A stretch of DNA of 64,000 bases from UBA4416 sp040389965 (GCA_040389965.1 JAZJZF010000023.1:62001-126000); one strand, 5' to 3'. Counted from the first letter of the stretch, positions 8,403 through 18,229 are shown. Numbers and translations are program-made. Notes: generated by a model not told the origin, from the letters alone.

Positions 8403-9428
8403 TCACTTTCGGGGAAGAAAATACTGGTACGTTTGCAGCATTTTTCCGAACACAAAATACTGGGCAATGCCATAATCCGCGCCGTTATTATATTTTACAA
8501 ATAACCTGTCGGGGTCATATTTGTAATCTACACCATATTGCTCATTTTTGGAAGTCACAGGGTATTTGTGGTAAAACAGTGTTACATTTTGTTTATTGTT
8601 GCGGTCGGTAATGGTAAGCGTAGCAAAAGGTACCGCTGCTTTGTTGATAGAATCCACCAGGTGGTCTTTTTTCTCCAACACGATCTCACAGTTCACATTC
8701 TGGAAATAAGCAATGTATTGTTTAATTTTTTCCTCGTCAAAAGGGAGTTGCTGACCGTTTTTTGTTTTTAAACCAAAACGCTGCATACTAAAAAGATCAA
8801 TAGCAAAAGAAGAGTCCGGCATTTCATTCAGCTCCAGTTTTATCTGCTTAATTTGCGGAGGTCTGTAGTTTAGCATTAAACGGTCTCTCCAATCTACCTC
8901 ATCCGTAAAATAGCGCGTATTTAAAAAACCGTCGAAACCGGGAATGTGCGTAATAAAAGGTTCTGCATAATTCTCATCCGTTTCAAGATTGGTTAATAGC
9001 ATATATGTTCCTGTATGGTCCTGGGTAGTATGTCCTACATAATATTGCTTAACCTTTGAGCCTTTGCTGTATAGCTCAATTTTAGTGGATTTACCTGCCA
9101 TTACTTTAATCACATTACCTCTGCTCGTTTTGGATACCGGCGATTTTACTTCTACCATGCGTACGGTATATAATAAAAGTTCAATGGCGTCGGGTCTTAC
9201 ACTGTATTTTCCGTTCAGGATCCAGCCGGTGGGTTGACGTTCCAATAAAACAGATTTCCCCTCTTTATCAACTAAAAATATTTTATCAACGGAGGCTGTA
9301 TCTTTCAAACCAAAATCGCTGGCTTCCTTGTCTATCGTGGATTTTTTACCTTTGCTTCTGTAAACAAAAATAGCAGCAATGGCCAGGACAACTAAAATTA
9401 AAATAATAACGATCGAATTTTTTTTCAT
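8403..9428 (-). CDS. DUF4340 domain-containing membrane-anchored protein
   Basis: A 341-residue protein with an N-terminal transmembrane anchor (about residues 5-23: NSIVIILILVVLAIAAIFV) and a periplasmic remainder. Residues about 40-250 match the DUF4340 pattern (VDKIFLVDKEGKSVLLERQ, then PTGWILNGKY and RYFTDEVDWRDR). DUF4340 proteins are frequently encoded beside GldG-like ABC components, and here it follows gldG on the same strand by 66 bases, so it is probably cotranscribed with gldF-gldG. Function is unknown; an accessory role for the Gld ABC complex is inferred from context only. Confidence 0.75.
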   Translation of the reverse strand: MKKNSIVIILILVVLAIAAIFVYRSKGKKSTIDKEASDFGLKDTASVDKIFLVDKEGKSVLLERQPTGWILNGKYSVRPDAIELLLYTVRMVEVKSPVSKTSRGNVIKVMAGKSTKIELYSKGSKVKQYYVGHTTQDHTGTYMLLTNLETDENYAEPFITHIPGFDGFLNTRYFTDEVDWRDRLMLNYRPPQIKQIKLELNEMPDSSFAIDLFSMQRFGLKTKNGQQLPFDEEKIKQYIAYFQNVNCEIVLEKKDHLVDSINKAAVPFATLTITDRNNKQNVTLFYHKYPVTSKNEQYGVDYKYDPDRLFVKYNNGADYGIAQYFVFGKMLQTYQYFLPRK

Positions 9429-9494
9429 GTTGTATTTATCTTTTATAAGGGGAATTTTTTATATACAGCAAAACCACCTGCAAATGTGCTAAGA

Positions 9495-11192
9495 TTATTT
9501 ACTGTATTTTTTCTTACGGATATAAAACTGAATGGACCCGAAAAGTAAAATGCAGAGTAGAGGAAGACCTACGTTCATAAATTTCCATTTGGAAGGTTGC
9601 AGAGCTATTTTCTTTTTATCCAGTAAACGAAGCTTTACCTCGCGCGAACGAAGCTGCAAAAGGCCTTCATCGTCTAATAAATAATTCATACAATTCAATA
9701 AAAATGTTTTGTTAGCAAACTGTTCGTTCATATAAGAGTCGAAACCAACAGGGTAAATTCTTCCTGAACTTCTCTGGTATTCGTTTTTAGCGATGTCTCC
9801 GTCTGCTACAACAATCATTCTGGTGGGCTTACTTTTAGAGAGTATATCAAAGGCACTATCCTGTACAAAAGCACTTGGAATCCTGTTTTTGTAAACGGAT
9901 TCAAAACTTCCCTCCAATAAGCAAGCCACATTCTGAAAAGAGTTATTATACTGTTTTTCATCAGGTTTGTAACGGATCATACCCACATTAACACGGGTGG
10001 GTGTAGGTTGCGTTTTGGTGTATTTGGAGGTTTGTAACAGAATGGTTTTCTTCACATCGCGCGCAAATACAGTATCGAGTGTACCAATAAATTCGGTACG
10101 GATCAGGTCAAGATTTTTTACAATCGGGTGGTTGGAAACCGGTAAAATCAAAGGATAATAAACCCACGGAAAAGGCTGGAAATCGGGTTGATTCTGTTTA
10201 AAACCTACATTAATGGGAACCCTTGCACATTGCAAATCCTGAATCATGATAGGGTTTAACCTTACACCATATTTAAAGAGGATTTCATCTAGATTCAATT
10301 CGTTTTTAAAACCGAGAGTGTAGCCTTTGGTGTTAAGCGTATCGCGGTTCACATATACAGGATCAATGAGCCATAAGGCTTTACCGCCATGCATAATAAA
10401 CTGATCAATCAAATAAATTTCTTTTTCAGTGTAGGCCGAGTCGGGCTGGGCAATCACAATGGCATCCGCACCCTTTAAGGCATATAGCTTATCATTCATC
10501 ACTACGCGGCTTACGTTGTAGTACTCTGATAAAGAAGTCATAAAATCAGCGCCATAAATAGTATCCAGTTCGCTATGGCCTTCTATGAAAACAACTTCCG
10601 GTTTTTTATAGATCTTGGTTTTACGGATACTGTTCGATAAACCATATTCCAGTTCCTGCACAGAGTTATTAATACTTTGTTCCTGTTGAAAGCCTACCTG
10701 CCTTTTATAGATCTGCCAGACAGTTTCTTTTCCTTTATAGGAAACAATAGCCCCCGGCCAAATATAGGTTTCAGATATCTTTGCAGAACTCCGGTCAATG
10801 ATTTGTTCCGGAACAATTCCTTTTTGATAAAGCTGTTTTTCTATTTTATCAACCTCTTCCTTATTAGGATTTTCGAGCGGGTTTATAAATTCATATTCAA
10901 TTTTATCGTCCGAATAAGCTCTGTATTCATCCAATAATTCTTTTGTTTCGTTACGCAAACGTGTAAAACTCGGATTAAAATTTCCCTGTAAATACACTTT
11001 GATGTAAACGACATCGTCGATTTCTTTTAAAAGTTTTTTGGTTGATTCAGATAAGGTGTAGCGTTTTTCAGAAGTAAGATCGAAGCGTTTGAATAAAAAC
11101 GAAGCCACAAAATTAAATAACAGCAAAATGGCTACTACTACCAGAAGCATTAAAATATCCTTTTGCTTTTGCGATGTTTTACTTTTTACCAT
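9495..11192 (-). CDS. gldG: Gliding motility-associated ABC transporter substrate-binding protein GldG
   Basis: A 565-residue protein with transmembrane helices at about residues 13-34 and 540-558 and a large periplasmic region between them. It matches the GldG/ABC_transp_aux layout, with signature segments RYTLSESTKKLLKEI, FINPLENPN, VVFIEGHSELD and MHGGKALWLIDP. GldG works with GldF and the ATPase GldA and is needed for gliding in some Bacteroidota. Its start overlaps the gldF stop by 7 bases, showing tight coupling. No gldA is present in this window, as is usual because gldA is normally unlinked to gldFG. Confidence 0.9.
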   Translation of the reverse strand: MVKSKTSQKQKDILMLLVVVAILLLFNFVASFLFKRFDLTSEKRYTLSESTKKLLKEIDDVVYIKVYLQGNFNPSFTRLRNETKELLDEYRAYSDDKIEYEFINPLENPNKEEVDKIEKQLYQKGIVPEQIIDRSSAKISETYIWPGAIVSYKGKETVWQIYKRQVGFQQEQSINNSVQELEYGLSNSIRKTKIYKKPEVVFIEGHSELDTIYGADFMTSLSEYYNVSRVVMNDKLYALKGADAIVIAQPDSAYTEKEIYLIDQFIMHGGKALWLIDPVYVNRDTLNTKGYTLGFKNELNLDEILFKYGVRLNPIMIQDLQCARVPINVGFKQNQPDFQPFPWVYYPLILPVSNHPIVKNLDLIRTEFIGTLDTVFARDVKKTILLQTSKYTKTQPTPTRVNVGMIRYKPDEKQYNNSFQNVACLLEGSFESVYKNRIPSAFVQDSAFDILSKSKPTRMIVVADGDIAKNEYQRSSGRIYPVGFDSYMNEQFANKTFLLNCMNYLLDDEGLLQLRSREVKLRLLDKKKIALQPSKWKFMNVGLPLLCILLFGSIQFYIRKKKYSK

Positions 11193-11926
11193 TTCCTGCT
11201 TTGTAAAACTAATTTTGATAATAAATTAAAGAAAGCAATAATGCTTATAAAATAGATAACATCTCTGGTATCAATTACACCGCGGCTCATGCTAATGTAA
11301 TGATCGTTCATGCCAATGCCTTTTACAAATGCATCGTACTTACCAAAAATACCTGAAGACGATACAAAATCAAAACCTATATAAGTGATAAAACAGAGTA
11401 ACAAAGCCATAATAAAGGCAATAACCTGATTTTCGGAAACGGCCGATGCAAAAGTGCCTACCGCCACAAAGCCTGCGCCTAAAAATAACAGGCCAATATA
11501 AGAACCCCACATGCCGCCCGTATCAATGTTTCCTTTAGGGTAACCTAATTCGTAAACGGAATAAAAATAAATAAGGGTTGGTAATAAAGAGACCACAACT
11601 AATACAACGCCGGCCAGGTATTTGGCCATCACAATCTGCATTTCAGTTAAAGGTCTGGTTAAAAGTAATTCGATGGTGCCTGTTTTTTTCTCTTCCGAAA
11701 AGCTGCGCATGGTAATGGCGGGAATTAAGAATAAGTAAACCCAAGGTGCCAGTATAAATAAGGGGTCGATGTTAGCAAAGCCATTATCCAACACATTTGA
11801 TCCTGCGCTTTCGGTTGGAACCAGCCACATAAAAGTGCCTATGCCGGTAATAAAAACACCAATGGCAATATAACCTATGAGGGAGCTTAAAAAACTTCGT
11901 ATTTCTTTTACCAGTAAAGTAAACAT
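11186..11926 (-). CDS. gldF: Gliding motility-associated ABC transporter permease GldF
   Basis: A 246-residue ABC-2 type permease with about six transmembrane helices. It opens MFTLLVKEIRSFLSSLIGYI, and the segment TMRSFSEEKKTGTIELLLTRPLTE is the classic cytoplasmic coupling region of this family. It forms the membrane channel of the GldAFG transporter. It is the first gene of a leftward gldF-gldG-DUF4340 unit, read from a -7 box only 8 bases upstream of its start. Confidence 0.9.
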   Translation of the reverse strand: MFTLLVKEIRSFLSSLIGYIAIGVFITGIGTFMWLVPTESAGSNVLDNGFANIDPLFILAPWVYLFLIPAITMRSFSEEKKTGTIELLLTRPLTEMQIVMAKYLAGVVLVVVSLLPTLIYFYSVYELGYPKGNIDTGGMWGSYIGLLFLGAGFVAVGTFASAVSENQVIAFIMALLLCFITYIGFDFVSSSGIFGKYDAFVKGIGMNDHYISMSRGVIDTRDVIYFISIIAFFNLLSKLVLQSRKW

Positions 11927-11934
11927 ATAGGTTT

Positions 11935-11942
11935 CAAAAATA
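11935..11942 (-). promoter_or_regulatory. -7 promoter box for gldFG (TATTTTTG)
   Basis: A perfect TAnnTTTG match on the minus strand ending 8 bases before the gldF ATG, so the transcript leader would be only a few bases long. No good -33 element was found. Confidence 0.35.
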
Positions 11943-12023
11943 GCAATAGATTTTAAAATATACTATCTATATTACCGGTAGAACCCAAAATTTAGTTTAA
12001 TTTTACATATTTCCCTTTTAGTT

Positions 12024-14465
12024 GTGTTAAGACCCTTTCTTCCTCTTAAGAAGCTTCTTCCGGCGCTTATAGCTCTTGTTTTATCTTGTAGTTTATTTTC
12101 TCAAAACAGCCTTAAAGGAACAGTTGTGGATACCACAGGTAAAAACTTTCCCTTTGTAAGTATTGCTTTGCTGAATGCAGCCGACACTTCGCAGGTAAAA
12201 GGCACTATAAGTGATGAAGATGGAAAGTATGAGTTTTCAAAAATAAAATCCGGTAATTATATCTTAAAATATTTTTCTGTTGGCTATTCGGAGCAATATA
12301 GTCCGCAAATTACTGTAGATAGTACTTCCCAGCTTATTATTCCCTCCATAATTTTAAAAGCGGGAAGTGTAAATCTAAATGAAGTCTCGGTAACTTCCTT
12401 TAAAAAAGTAATAGAGTTTAAAAACGGGATGACGGTGCTTAATGTGGAAAATAGTATTATGGCGGCCGGCAACACTGTATTAGATGTTCTTAAACGCATT
12501 CCCGGAGTTACAGTTGACAACAAAAACAATATCTCCATTTCAGGAAAGCAAGGCGTAAGAATTATGATGGATGGCCGTATGCAGCAATTTTCTATGGAGC
12601 AAATAGTTTCTATGCTTAGCGCTATGACAGCTGATCAGGTTTCTAAAATTGAAGTGATGAAGAGCCCGCCGGTTAAATATGATGCTGAGGGCAATGCCGG
12701 TATTATTAATATTGTAACCAAAAAAGTAAATACAAAAGGTTATAGCGGAAGTGTGAGTTATAACCCGGGTATGGGGCAGCGGTTTGGGAATTCAATGTAC
12801 GCTACTCTCAATTTTAAATCGAATAAGCTAACGGTATTCAGTAACATTAATCCTATGTATAAAACATTTTATGACCGGTACGATTATCATAAGAATGTCA
12901 CTTACCTTGATCGTACAACCATTTTTGACCATACAGGTGATCATGAAAATTTACGTAAATACATTAGTGGTAAAATAGGGGCAGATTACATGCTTACCAA
13001 AAAAACGACCGTTGGGATGTCGGTAGCTAATACTATTAATAATACCGATGCTGTTGAACACGGTTATGTTGCCATTAACGGATATGATGATTTGGGTTTT
13101 GATCATTACAAATACATAACCGATGATAAAAGTACATGGAGTAATCCGGCCTATAATTTTAACGCTGAACATAAGTTCGATACACTTGGAACTAATTTAA
13201 GTTTGTTGATAGATTATGCCAATTTTGATAGCAAATCGGATAGAAAAAGTGAATCTGTGTTTTTAAAAAATGATGATAGCTACGCTAAACCACCTCAGGC
13301 CTATCAATCCAATAACAATACAAGGATCAGTATTTTTACTCAGAAGCTTGATTTTCAAACGTACATTAAACCATCGTGGTTAATGGAAGTGGGGGGCAAG
13401 ACCACCTTTGTGAATAATAATGCTGATTTTTTATTTGAACGCGAAGATACTTTAACAGGGATTTTTAAAACAGATACAAGTTTTACAAATTTATATCGCT
13501 ATAAAGAAAACCTTATTGCAGGATACCTCAATTTTAGAAAGGAATTTAAAAAAGGAAGTGTTGGTTTGGGTGTAAGGGTTGAAAACACAGAGATAACAGG
13601 GCATAATATTACCAATGGATTTCAACTCACCAAAAGATATTTGAATTTCTTTCCTAATCTGTCTTTTGATTATGAGTTAAATAAAAAGCAGAGCATTCAA
13701 TTGAATTATAACAGAAGGTTGGAAAGGCCGGATTATTCGCAGCTTAATCCGTTTAAACACTTCGAAGACCAATACGCCGTTGGGGCAGGTAACCCCTATC
13801 TTAATCCACAATACAGCGATAATTTTGATGTGGTGCATACGTATAACGAGTGGATTACTAATAGCGTTGGCTATGCCCATTTCACAAGTGTTTTTTCTGA
13901 GGTTTCTTTTCAGAACGACAGTACTAAGGTTACTACGTTTACATTAGTCAACCTCAATAAAGTAGAATATCTTTACTACAATTTATTTCTTCAAAAGCAA
14001 CTAAAACCGTGGTGGAATGTAGAGTTTTCGCTTAATGTTTTTTATATCTCCAATAAAAGTAAAATTGGAGGTATTGCTTTAAATACTGATATGGTGTCAT
14101 CGAACATCTATTTTAATAATGATTTTATTTTACCAAAAGATTTTAAAATTCAGTTAACAGCTCATTATAATTCACCCTCAAAATACGGCCCAAGCTACAA
14201 TAAAGCTAACGGGAGTTGTGATTTCGGGATCAAAAAATCTATGCTGAAAGATAAATTCAATATTATGTTTCAATTCCTTGATATGTTTTATACAGATATC
14301 AGCAGAAGTAAGTATGATTTCGGTAACCAATATTATACCTTTAATTCGCGCCCCGATACCAGGAGATTTAGATTAACTTTGAGCTATAAATTCGGAAAAA
14401 TGAATATTCGTGTTAACGAAAAACATAGCAATGAGCAGGAGAACGGACGTTTAAAGAAAGATTAA
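12024..14465 (+). CDS. Outer membrane beta-barrel protein, TonB-receptor-like with N-terminal carboxypeptidase-regulatory domain
   Basis: An 813-residue exported protein. The likely start is GTG at 12024, since the signal peptide (LLPALIALVLSCSLFSQ) follows directly and there is no better ATG. Residues about 28-115 form a CarboxypepD-regulatory-like domain (LKGTVVDTTGKNFPF). Residues about 140-235 form a plug-like domain (VLDVLKRIPGV and GNAGIINIVTKK). The rest is a beta-barrel of the OMP_b-brl_3 type (RRLERPDYSQLNPF). These proteins resemble TonB-dependent receptors; no clear TonB box is visible and the substrate is unknown. No SusD partner is adjacent, so it is not a standard glycan-uptake locus. 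Confidence 0.82.
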   Translation: MLRPFLPLKKLLPALIALVLSCSLFSQNSLKGTVVDTTGKNFPFVSIALLNAADTSQVKGTISDEDGKYEFSKIKSGNYILKYFSVGYSEQYSPQITVDSTSQLIIPSIILKAGSVNLNEVSVTSFKKVIEFKNGMTVLNVENSIMAAGNTVLDVLKRIPGVTVDNKNNISISGKQGVRIMMDGRMQQFSMEQIVSMLSAMTADQVSKIEVMKSPPVKYDAEGNAGIINIVTKKVNTKGYSGSVSYNPGMGQRFGNSMYATLNFKSNKLTVFSNINPMYKTFYDRYDYHKNVTYLDRTTIFDHTGDHENLRKYISGKIGADYMLTKKTTVGMSVANTINNTDAVEHGYVAINGYDDLGFDHYKYITDDKSTWSNPAYNFNAEHKFDTLGTNLSLLIDYANFDSKSDRKSESVFLKNDDSYAKPPQAYQSNNNTRISIFTQKLDFQTYIKPSWLMEVGGKTTFVNNNADFLFEREDTLTGIFKTDTSFTNLYRYKENLIAGYLNFRKEFKKGSVGLGVRVENTEITGHNITNGFQLTKRYLNFFPNLSFDYELNKKQSIQLNYNRRLERPDYSQLNPFKHFEDQYAVGAGNPYLNPQYSDNFDVVHTYNEWITNSVGYAHFTSVFSEVSFQNDSTKVTTFTLVNLNKVEYLYYNLFLQKQLKPWWNVEFSLNVFYISNKSKIGGIALNTDMVSSNIYFNNDFILPKDFKIQLTAHYNSPSKYGPSYNKANGSCDFGIKKSMLKDKFNIMFQFLDMFYTDISRSKYDFGNQYYTFNSRPDTRRFRLTLSYKFGKMNIRVNEKHSNEQENGRLKKD

Positions 14466-14523
14466 AAAATTAAGAGGAACAGCATATCCCGTATAACAAA
14501 AAACAACAGCATCCACCTATGAA

Positions 14524-14572
14524 ATAGTCATATTGCCAACAACATAAACCCCAATGAAGATAATATGACTAT
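14524..14572. repeat. 11-bp perfect inverted repeat with 27-base spacer
   Basis: ATAGTCATATT at 14524-14534 is inverted exactly at 14562-14572 in the intergenic region between the receptor gene and the PAP2-like gene. No T-run follows, so it does not look like a terminator; it may be an operator or a weak structured leader. Confidence 0.45.
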
Positions 14573-14606
14573 ACCATATGATCTTAAAAAACAATAATAT
14601 CTACAT

Positions 14607-15239
14607 ATGAAAAATTTCGCCAATTTCATTTCCTATATATTTCATCCTTTGCTAATAGCAACCTATGGCTGTTTGTTGATATTCTTTGGATTAACAGGAA
14701 GCATCTATTATGTATTTACACCCTTAAAGCTAAAACTCATCATTACGGTAACTGTTTTTGCATTTACTTTTTTATTACCGGCATTAAATATGCTCATTTT
14801 ATATAAGCTCAATTACATTTCTTCGCTAAAGCTTGATAAACGCAAAGAGCGCATATTTCCTTTAATGATGACAGCTCTGTGTTATTTTGGGTTGTTTTAT
14901 ATGGTATACGATCTGGGTATTTGGCCGGCTGTAAAATTATTTATACTGGGTGCAGGAATTTGTATTTTATGCACTGCTATTATTCATGTATGGTGGCAAA
15001 TTAGTGCACATATGGTAGGTTTCGGTGGTTTAATAGGAGCATTGCTTGCATTAAGTTATTTTCTGCAAATGCCTTTGTTTGCGGTGCTTTCGCTTAGTAT
15101 TGTGGTAGCAGGAACTATAGGCTTTTCAAGACTTTACTTAAACTCTCATACACCTGCGCAGGTTTACACAGGCTTTATTTTTGGATGTTTAATGCAGTTT
15201 TCTTTATTTTTTCTAGCGCAAAGCATTACATTTGTTTAG
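14607..15239 (+). CDS. PAP2-like integral membrane protein
   Basis: A 210-residue protein with about six hydrophobic helices. The C-terminal segment GFSRLYLNSHTPAQVYTGFIFG matches motif 3 of PAP2 phosphatases, with the SR and H residues, and ISAHMVGFGGLIGA stands where motif 2 (SGH) is expected. Motif 1 (KxxxxxxRP) is weak; LDKRKERIFP may be a relic. It may be a lipid phosphatase acting on prenyl or phospholipid phosphates, or a non-catalytic relative. It precedes the epimerase gene by 13 bases, so an envelope-linked operon is likely. Confidence 0.65.
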   Translation: MKNFANFISYIFHPLLIATYGCLLIFFGLTGSIYYVFTPLKLKLIITVTVFAFTFLLPALNMLILYKLNYISSLKLDKRKERIFPLMMTALCYFGLFYMVYDLGIWPAVKLFILGAGICILCTAIIHVWWQISAHMVGFGGLIGALLALSYFLQMPLFAVLSLSIVVAGTIGFSRLYLNSHTPAQVYTGFIFGCLMQFSLFFLAQSITFV

Positions 15240-15252
15240 AGAATAACCCTAT

Positions 15253-16269
15253 ATGAACTTAATTACAGGAGCTACAGGATTAATAGGTGCGCATGTTGCT
15301 TTGCAACTCCTGCAGCAAAACAAACCTGTAACAGCTATCAAACGCGAGGGTAGCGATGTCTCAAAAACCAAACAACTGTTTTCGTATTACGTTCCTAACG
15401 CAGAAGAATTGTTTGATAAGATCAAATGGATTGATGCTGATATTACAGATATTTATTCGGTATTAGATGCACTCAATGGTATTGAAACCGTTTACCATTG
15501 TGCCGGTTTTGTGTCTTTTGATAACAAAGACAGAGACCGGCTGCATGCCATTAATGCTATAGGAACAGCTAACGTAGCCAATGCCTGCCTCGAAAAAAAG
15601 ATTCAAATCCTTTGTCATGTAAGTTCCATTGCCACCTTACAAAATCCTGATATTACAAAAAACATTGATGAGTCGGTTTACTGGAAGTCTTCGCCGGAAG
15701 CCAGCGATTATGCCATTAGTAAATACAATGGCGAACGTGAAGTTTGGCGTGCTATGGAAGAAGGATTAAAAGCGCTTATTGTTAATCCCGGTTTAGTGAT
15801 AGGCCCCGGTTTCTGGAACCAAAGTTCAGGAAAACTGGTTAGTACCTGTTATAACGGAACACCATTTTATACTAACGGTTCGAGTGCTGCTATTTCGGCC
15901 TGGGATACTACAGCATGTATGCTGGCACTGGTAGAGAAAAAAGAATTTAATAAGCGGTTTGTATTAACATCAGCTAACTATACATTTAAAGAATTGCTTT
16001 CCTTGTTTCATAAAGCCTTCGATAAAAAAGAACCTTATATGGAAGCAGGAAAAGTATTACTGACGTTAGGAATGTGGTTCGATTCGCTGAGGTGTGCAAT
16101 TACAGGCAATGAACAACTCATAACAAAAGCTACTGTTCACGCCGGTCTGGCGCGAAATACATTTAATAATGCCCTGATAAAGAAAACCCTGCAATATGAA
16201 TTTGCACCTTTGTCCGAAACCGTTCGTTTTGTGTGCGATGCTTATTTAAAAGAGAAGAAACATGCCTAA
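15253..16269 (+). CDS. NAD-dependent epimerase/dehydratase family protein
   Basis: A 338-residue extended SDR. The nucleotide-binding motif TGATGLIG is at residues 5-12. The catalytic pair is visible as Y153 and K157 in YAISKYNGE, with the upstream serine in CHVSSIATLQ. Family members act on nucleotide sugars, dihydroflavonol-like compounds or lipid-linked substrates; the substrate cannot be read from the sequence. Its last 8 bases overlap the start of the CapA-like gene, indicating translational coupling. Confidence 0.85.
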   Translation: MNLITGATGLIGAHVALQLLQQNKPVTAIKREGSDVSKTKQLFSYYVPNAEELFDKIKWIDADITDIYSVLDALNGIETVYHCAGFVSFDNKDRDRLHAINAIGTANVANACLEKKIQILCHVSSIATLQNPDITKNIDESVYWKSSPEASDYAISKYNGEREVWRAMEEGLKALIVNPGLVIGPGFWNQSSGKLVSTCYNGTPFYTNGSSAAISAWDTTACMLALVEKKEFNKRFVLTSANYTFKELLSLFHKAFDKKEPYMEAGKVLLTLGMWFDSLRCAITGNEQLITKATVHAGLARNTFNNALIKKTLQYEFAPLSETVRFVCDAYLKEKKHA

Positions 16270-17500
16270 ATTTTTTTACATATTTTTTTCCGGCTGCCTG
16301 GTTTTATTATTTGGCAGTACCTGTAAAACACCTGAAAAAACAAGTACTACAACAGCAAGCCCCCAACCGGTTACTACAACTCCTTCTGCTACTATACAGC
16401 CACAACCTATTAAACATGGAATACAGTATATTCCACCACCTAAAGATTCGGTAGCAGATATTACCATTAATTTAGTGGGAGATCTTATGTGTCATTTGCC
16501 GCAAACCAATAATGCCAGGCTTTTGTCGGGCGAGTACGATTTTGCTCCCAGTTTCGAATATGTAAAACCGTATTTGCAAAATGCAGACCTTACGATTGGA
16601 AATTTGGAAACCACTTTTGCCGGAACAGGTCAGCCCTACGCCGGTTACCCTGCATTTAATTCGCCCGATGCCTATTGCAAAGCCATTAAAGATGCGGGCT
16701 TCGATTTTTTGGTCACTGCCAATAACCATAGCATGGATACCAGAGAAGCAGGGCTATTGAGAACGATAGATATTATTAAAAAGAACGGATTGGGTTACGC
16801 GGGAACTTACCTCAATCAGCGCGACCATGATTCAATAAGGATTTTAAACATAAAAGGCGCGCGCATTGCCATATTAAATTATACCTATGGTACAAATGGC
16901 TCCTATCCCTCATCAGATCATAAATACATGCTTAACGTAATCGACTCGGCAGGTATTACAGATGCTGTACACACTGCCCAAAAGAAAGGTGCTGATATGG
17001 TGTTGGTATTTTATCATATGGGAGTTGAAAATGTAGTAGAACCAACCCAATCGCAGAAGGATGCGGTTAAGTTTGCCTTACAGGCGGGTGCGGGCCTGGT
17101 TATTGGCGCACATCCTCATATGATAGGGCCAAGTAAAACCCTGTATTCTGAAACCCTTAAAGACACGGTTTTTATTGCTTATTCCCTGGGGAATTTCCTA
17201 TCTAATCAATACTGGAGGTATACAGACGCCGGAGTAATTTTGAAAGTAACCGTTCAGAAAAACTTTACAAAGAACAAAACAACTTATAAAGAGGCAAGCT
17301 TCATTCCTACCTGGGTATACAGGGGAGACGGATCAAAAAAAATGCACATTGTTTTGCCGGCGCAATTATATTCGGATTCGGTGCATTTGCCTGATTTTTT
17401 AAATGCTTCTCACAAGCAAAAGATGGAAGAAGCATTTCAGGATACAAAACATGTGCTCACAAAGTACAATCCTTACATTCTGCTCAATTCTATAAAATAA
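16262..17500 (+). CDS. CapA family lipoprotein (poly-gamma-glutamate synthesis-type metallophosphatase fold)
   Basis: A 412-residue probable lipoprotein: hydrophobic leader and lipobox FGSTC with Cys21, then a Thr/Ser/Pro-rich linker to about residue 60. The body is a CapA domain with the metal-site motifs in order: GDLMCH, GNLETTF, TANNHSMD, FYHMGVE and GAHPHMIG, all intact. CapA proteins have a calcineurin-like fold and in Bacillus participate in polyglutamate capsule export; in Gram-negative bacteria the substrate is usually unknown. No capBC genes are present, so a capsule role is not supported here. It overlaps the epimerase gene by 8 bases. Confidence 0.85.
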   Translation: MPKFFYIFFSGCLVLLFGSTCKTPEKTSTTTASPQPVTTTPSATIQPQPIKHGIQYIPPPKDSVADITINLVGDLMCHLPQTNNARLLSGEYDFAPSFEYVKPYLQNADLTIGNLETTFAGTGQPYAGYPAFNSPDAYCKAIKDAGFDFLVTANNHSMDTREAGLLRTIDIIKKNGLGYAGTYLNQRDHDSIRILNIKGARIAILNYTYGTNGSYPSSDHKYMLNVIDSAGITDAVHTAQKKGADMVLVFYHMGVENVVEPTQSQKDAVKFALQAGAGLVIGAHPHMIGPSKTLYSETLKDTVFIAYSLGNFLSNQYWRYTDAGVILKVTVQKNFTKNKTTYKEASFIPTWVYRGDGSKKMHIVLPAQLYSDSVHLPDFLNASHKQKMEEAFQDTKHVLTKYNPYILLNSIK

Positions 17501-17539
17501 TTGTAATTTTAACATTTACCAAAAAAAAGGAAAAAAAAT

Positions 17540-17569
17540 TTTGTATAATAACAGAAAGCTGTATCTTAG
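17540..17569 (+). promoter_or_regulatory. Probable promoter of the deoxynucleoside kinase gene
   Basis: TTTG at 17540-17543 is followed after 18 bases by TATCTTAG at 17562-17569, one mismatch from the TAnnTTTG consensus. This is the best-spaced -33/-7 pair seen in the window. The start codon is at 17607. Confidence 0.45.
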
Positions 17570-17606
17570 TATATTATAAACTGATAATTTTTTAGAGAAG
17601 AGATTT

Positions 17607-18224
17607 ATGCACATAGCAATTGCCGGAAATATCGGTTCAGGAAAAACAACATTAACATCATTATTGGCCAAACATTATAAATGGACCCCCCATTACGAGG
17701 ATGCTGACGACAATCCTTATTTAAATGATTTTTATGACGATATGCAGCGTTGGTCGTTTAATTTACAGGTTTACTTCCTAAATTCACGATTTGGGCAAGT
17801 ACAGGAAATACGAAACGGGAAGCAAAAAGTGGTTCAGGATAGAACAATTTATGAAGATGCCTATATTTTTGCACCAAATTTGCATGCAATGGGTTTAATG
17901 ACTACCCGCGACTACGAAAACTACTTCAGCCTGTTTAAATTAATGGACAGTTTGGTAAAAGCGCCGGATTTAATTATATATTTAAGAGCATCAGTACCAA
18001 CATTAGTAAAACAGATTCAAAAGAGGGGTAGGGATTATGAAAACTCTATTCGTTTAGATTACTTAAAAAGGTTAAATGAACGTTACGAAGCATGGATTAC
18101 GACTTATGAAGGAGGAAAGCTTCTGATAGTAGATATTGACGAAATTAATTTTTCGGAAAATAAAGAAGATTTAGGCAAAGTATTACGTATGATTGATGCG
18201 GAAGTAAACGGTTTATTTAAATAA
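17607..18224 (+). CDS. Deoxynucleoside kinase
   Basis: A 205-residue kinase of the dCK/dGK family, salvaging deoxynucleosides to monophosphates in the cytosol. The P-loop is GNIGSGKTT (residues 7-15). The DRTIYEDAYIFA segment carries the family's DRS/ER-like catalytic and substrate residues, and a lid-type arginine cluster is present in QIQKRGRDYENSI. Length is normal. Which deoxynucleoside it prefers cannot be told. The SiaB-like gene starts 5 bases after the stop codon, so the two are cotranscribed. Confidence 0.88.
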   Translation: MHIAIAGNIGSGKTTLTSLLAKHYKWTPHYEDADDNPYLNDFYDDMQRWSFNLQVYFLNSRFGQVQEIRNGKQKVVQDRTIYEDAYIFAPNLHAMGLMTTRDYENYFSLFKLMDSLVKAPDLIIYLRASVPTLVKQIQKRGRDYENSIRLDYLKRLNERYEAWITTYEGGKLLIVDIDEINFSENKEDLGKVLRMIDAEVNGLFK

Positions 18225-18229
18225 TATCA

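Noticed and set aside
16262..17500. Poly-gamma-glutamate capsule locus
   Set aside because: Only a CapA-like protein is present; capB and capC homologues are absent.
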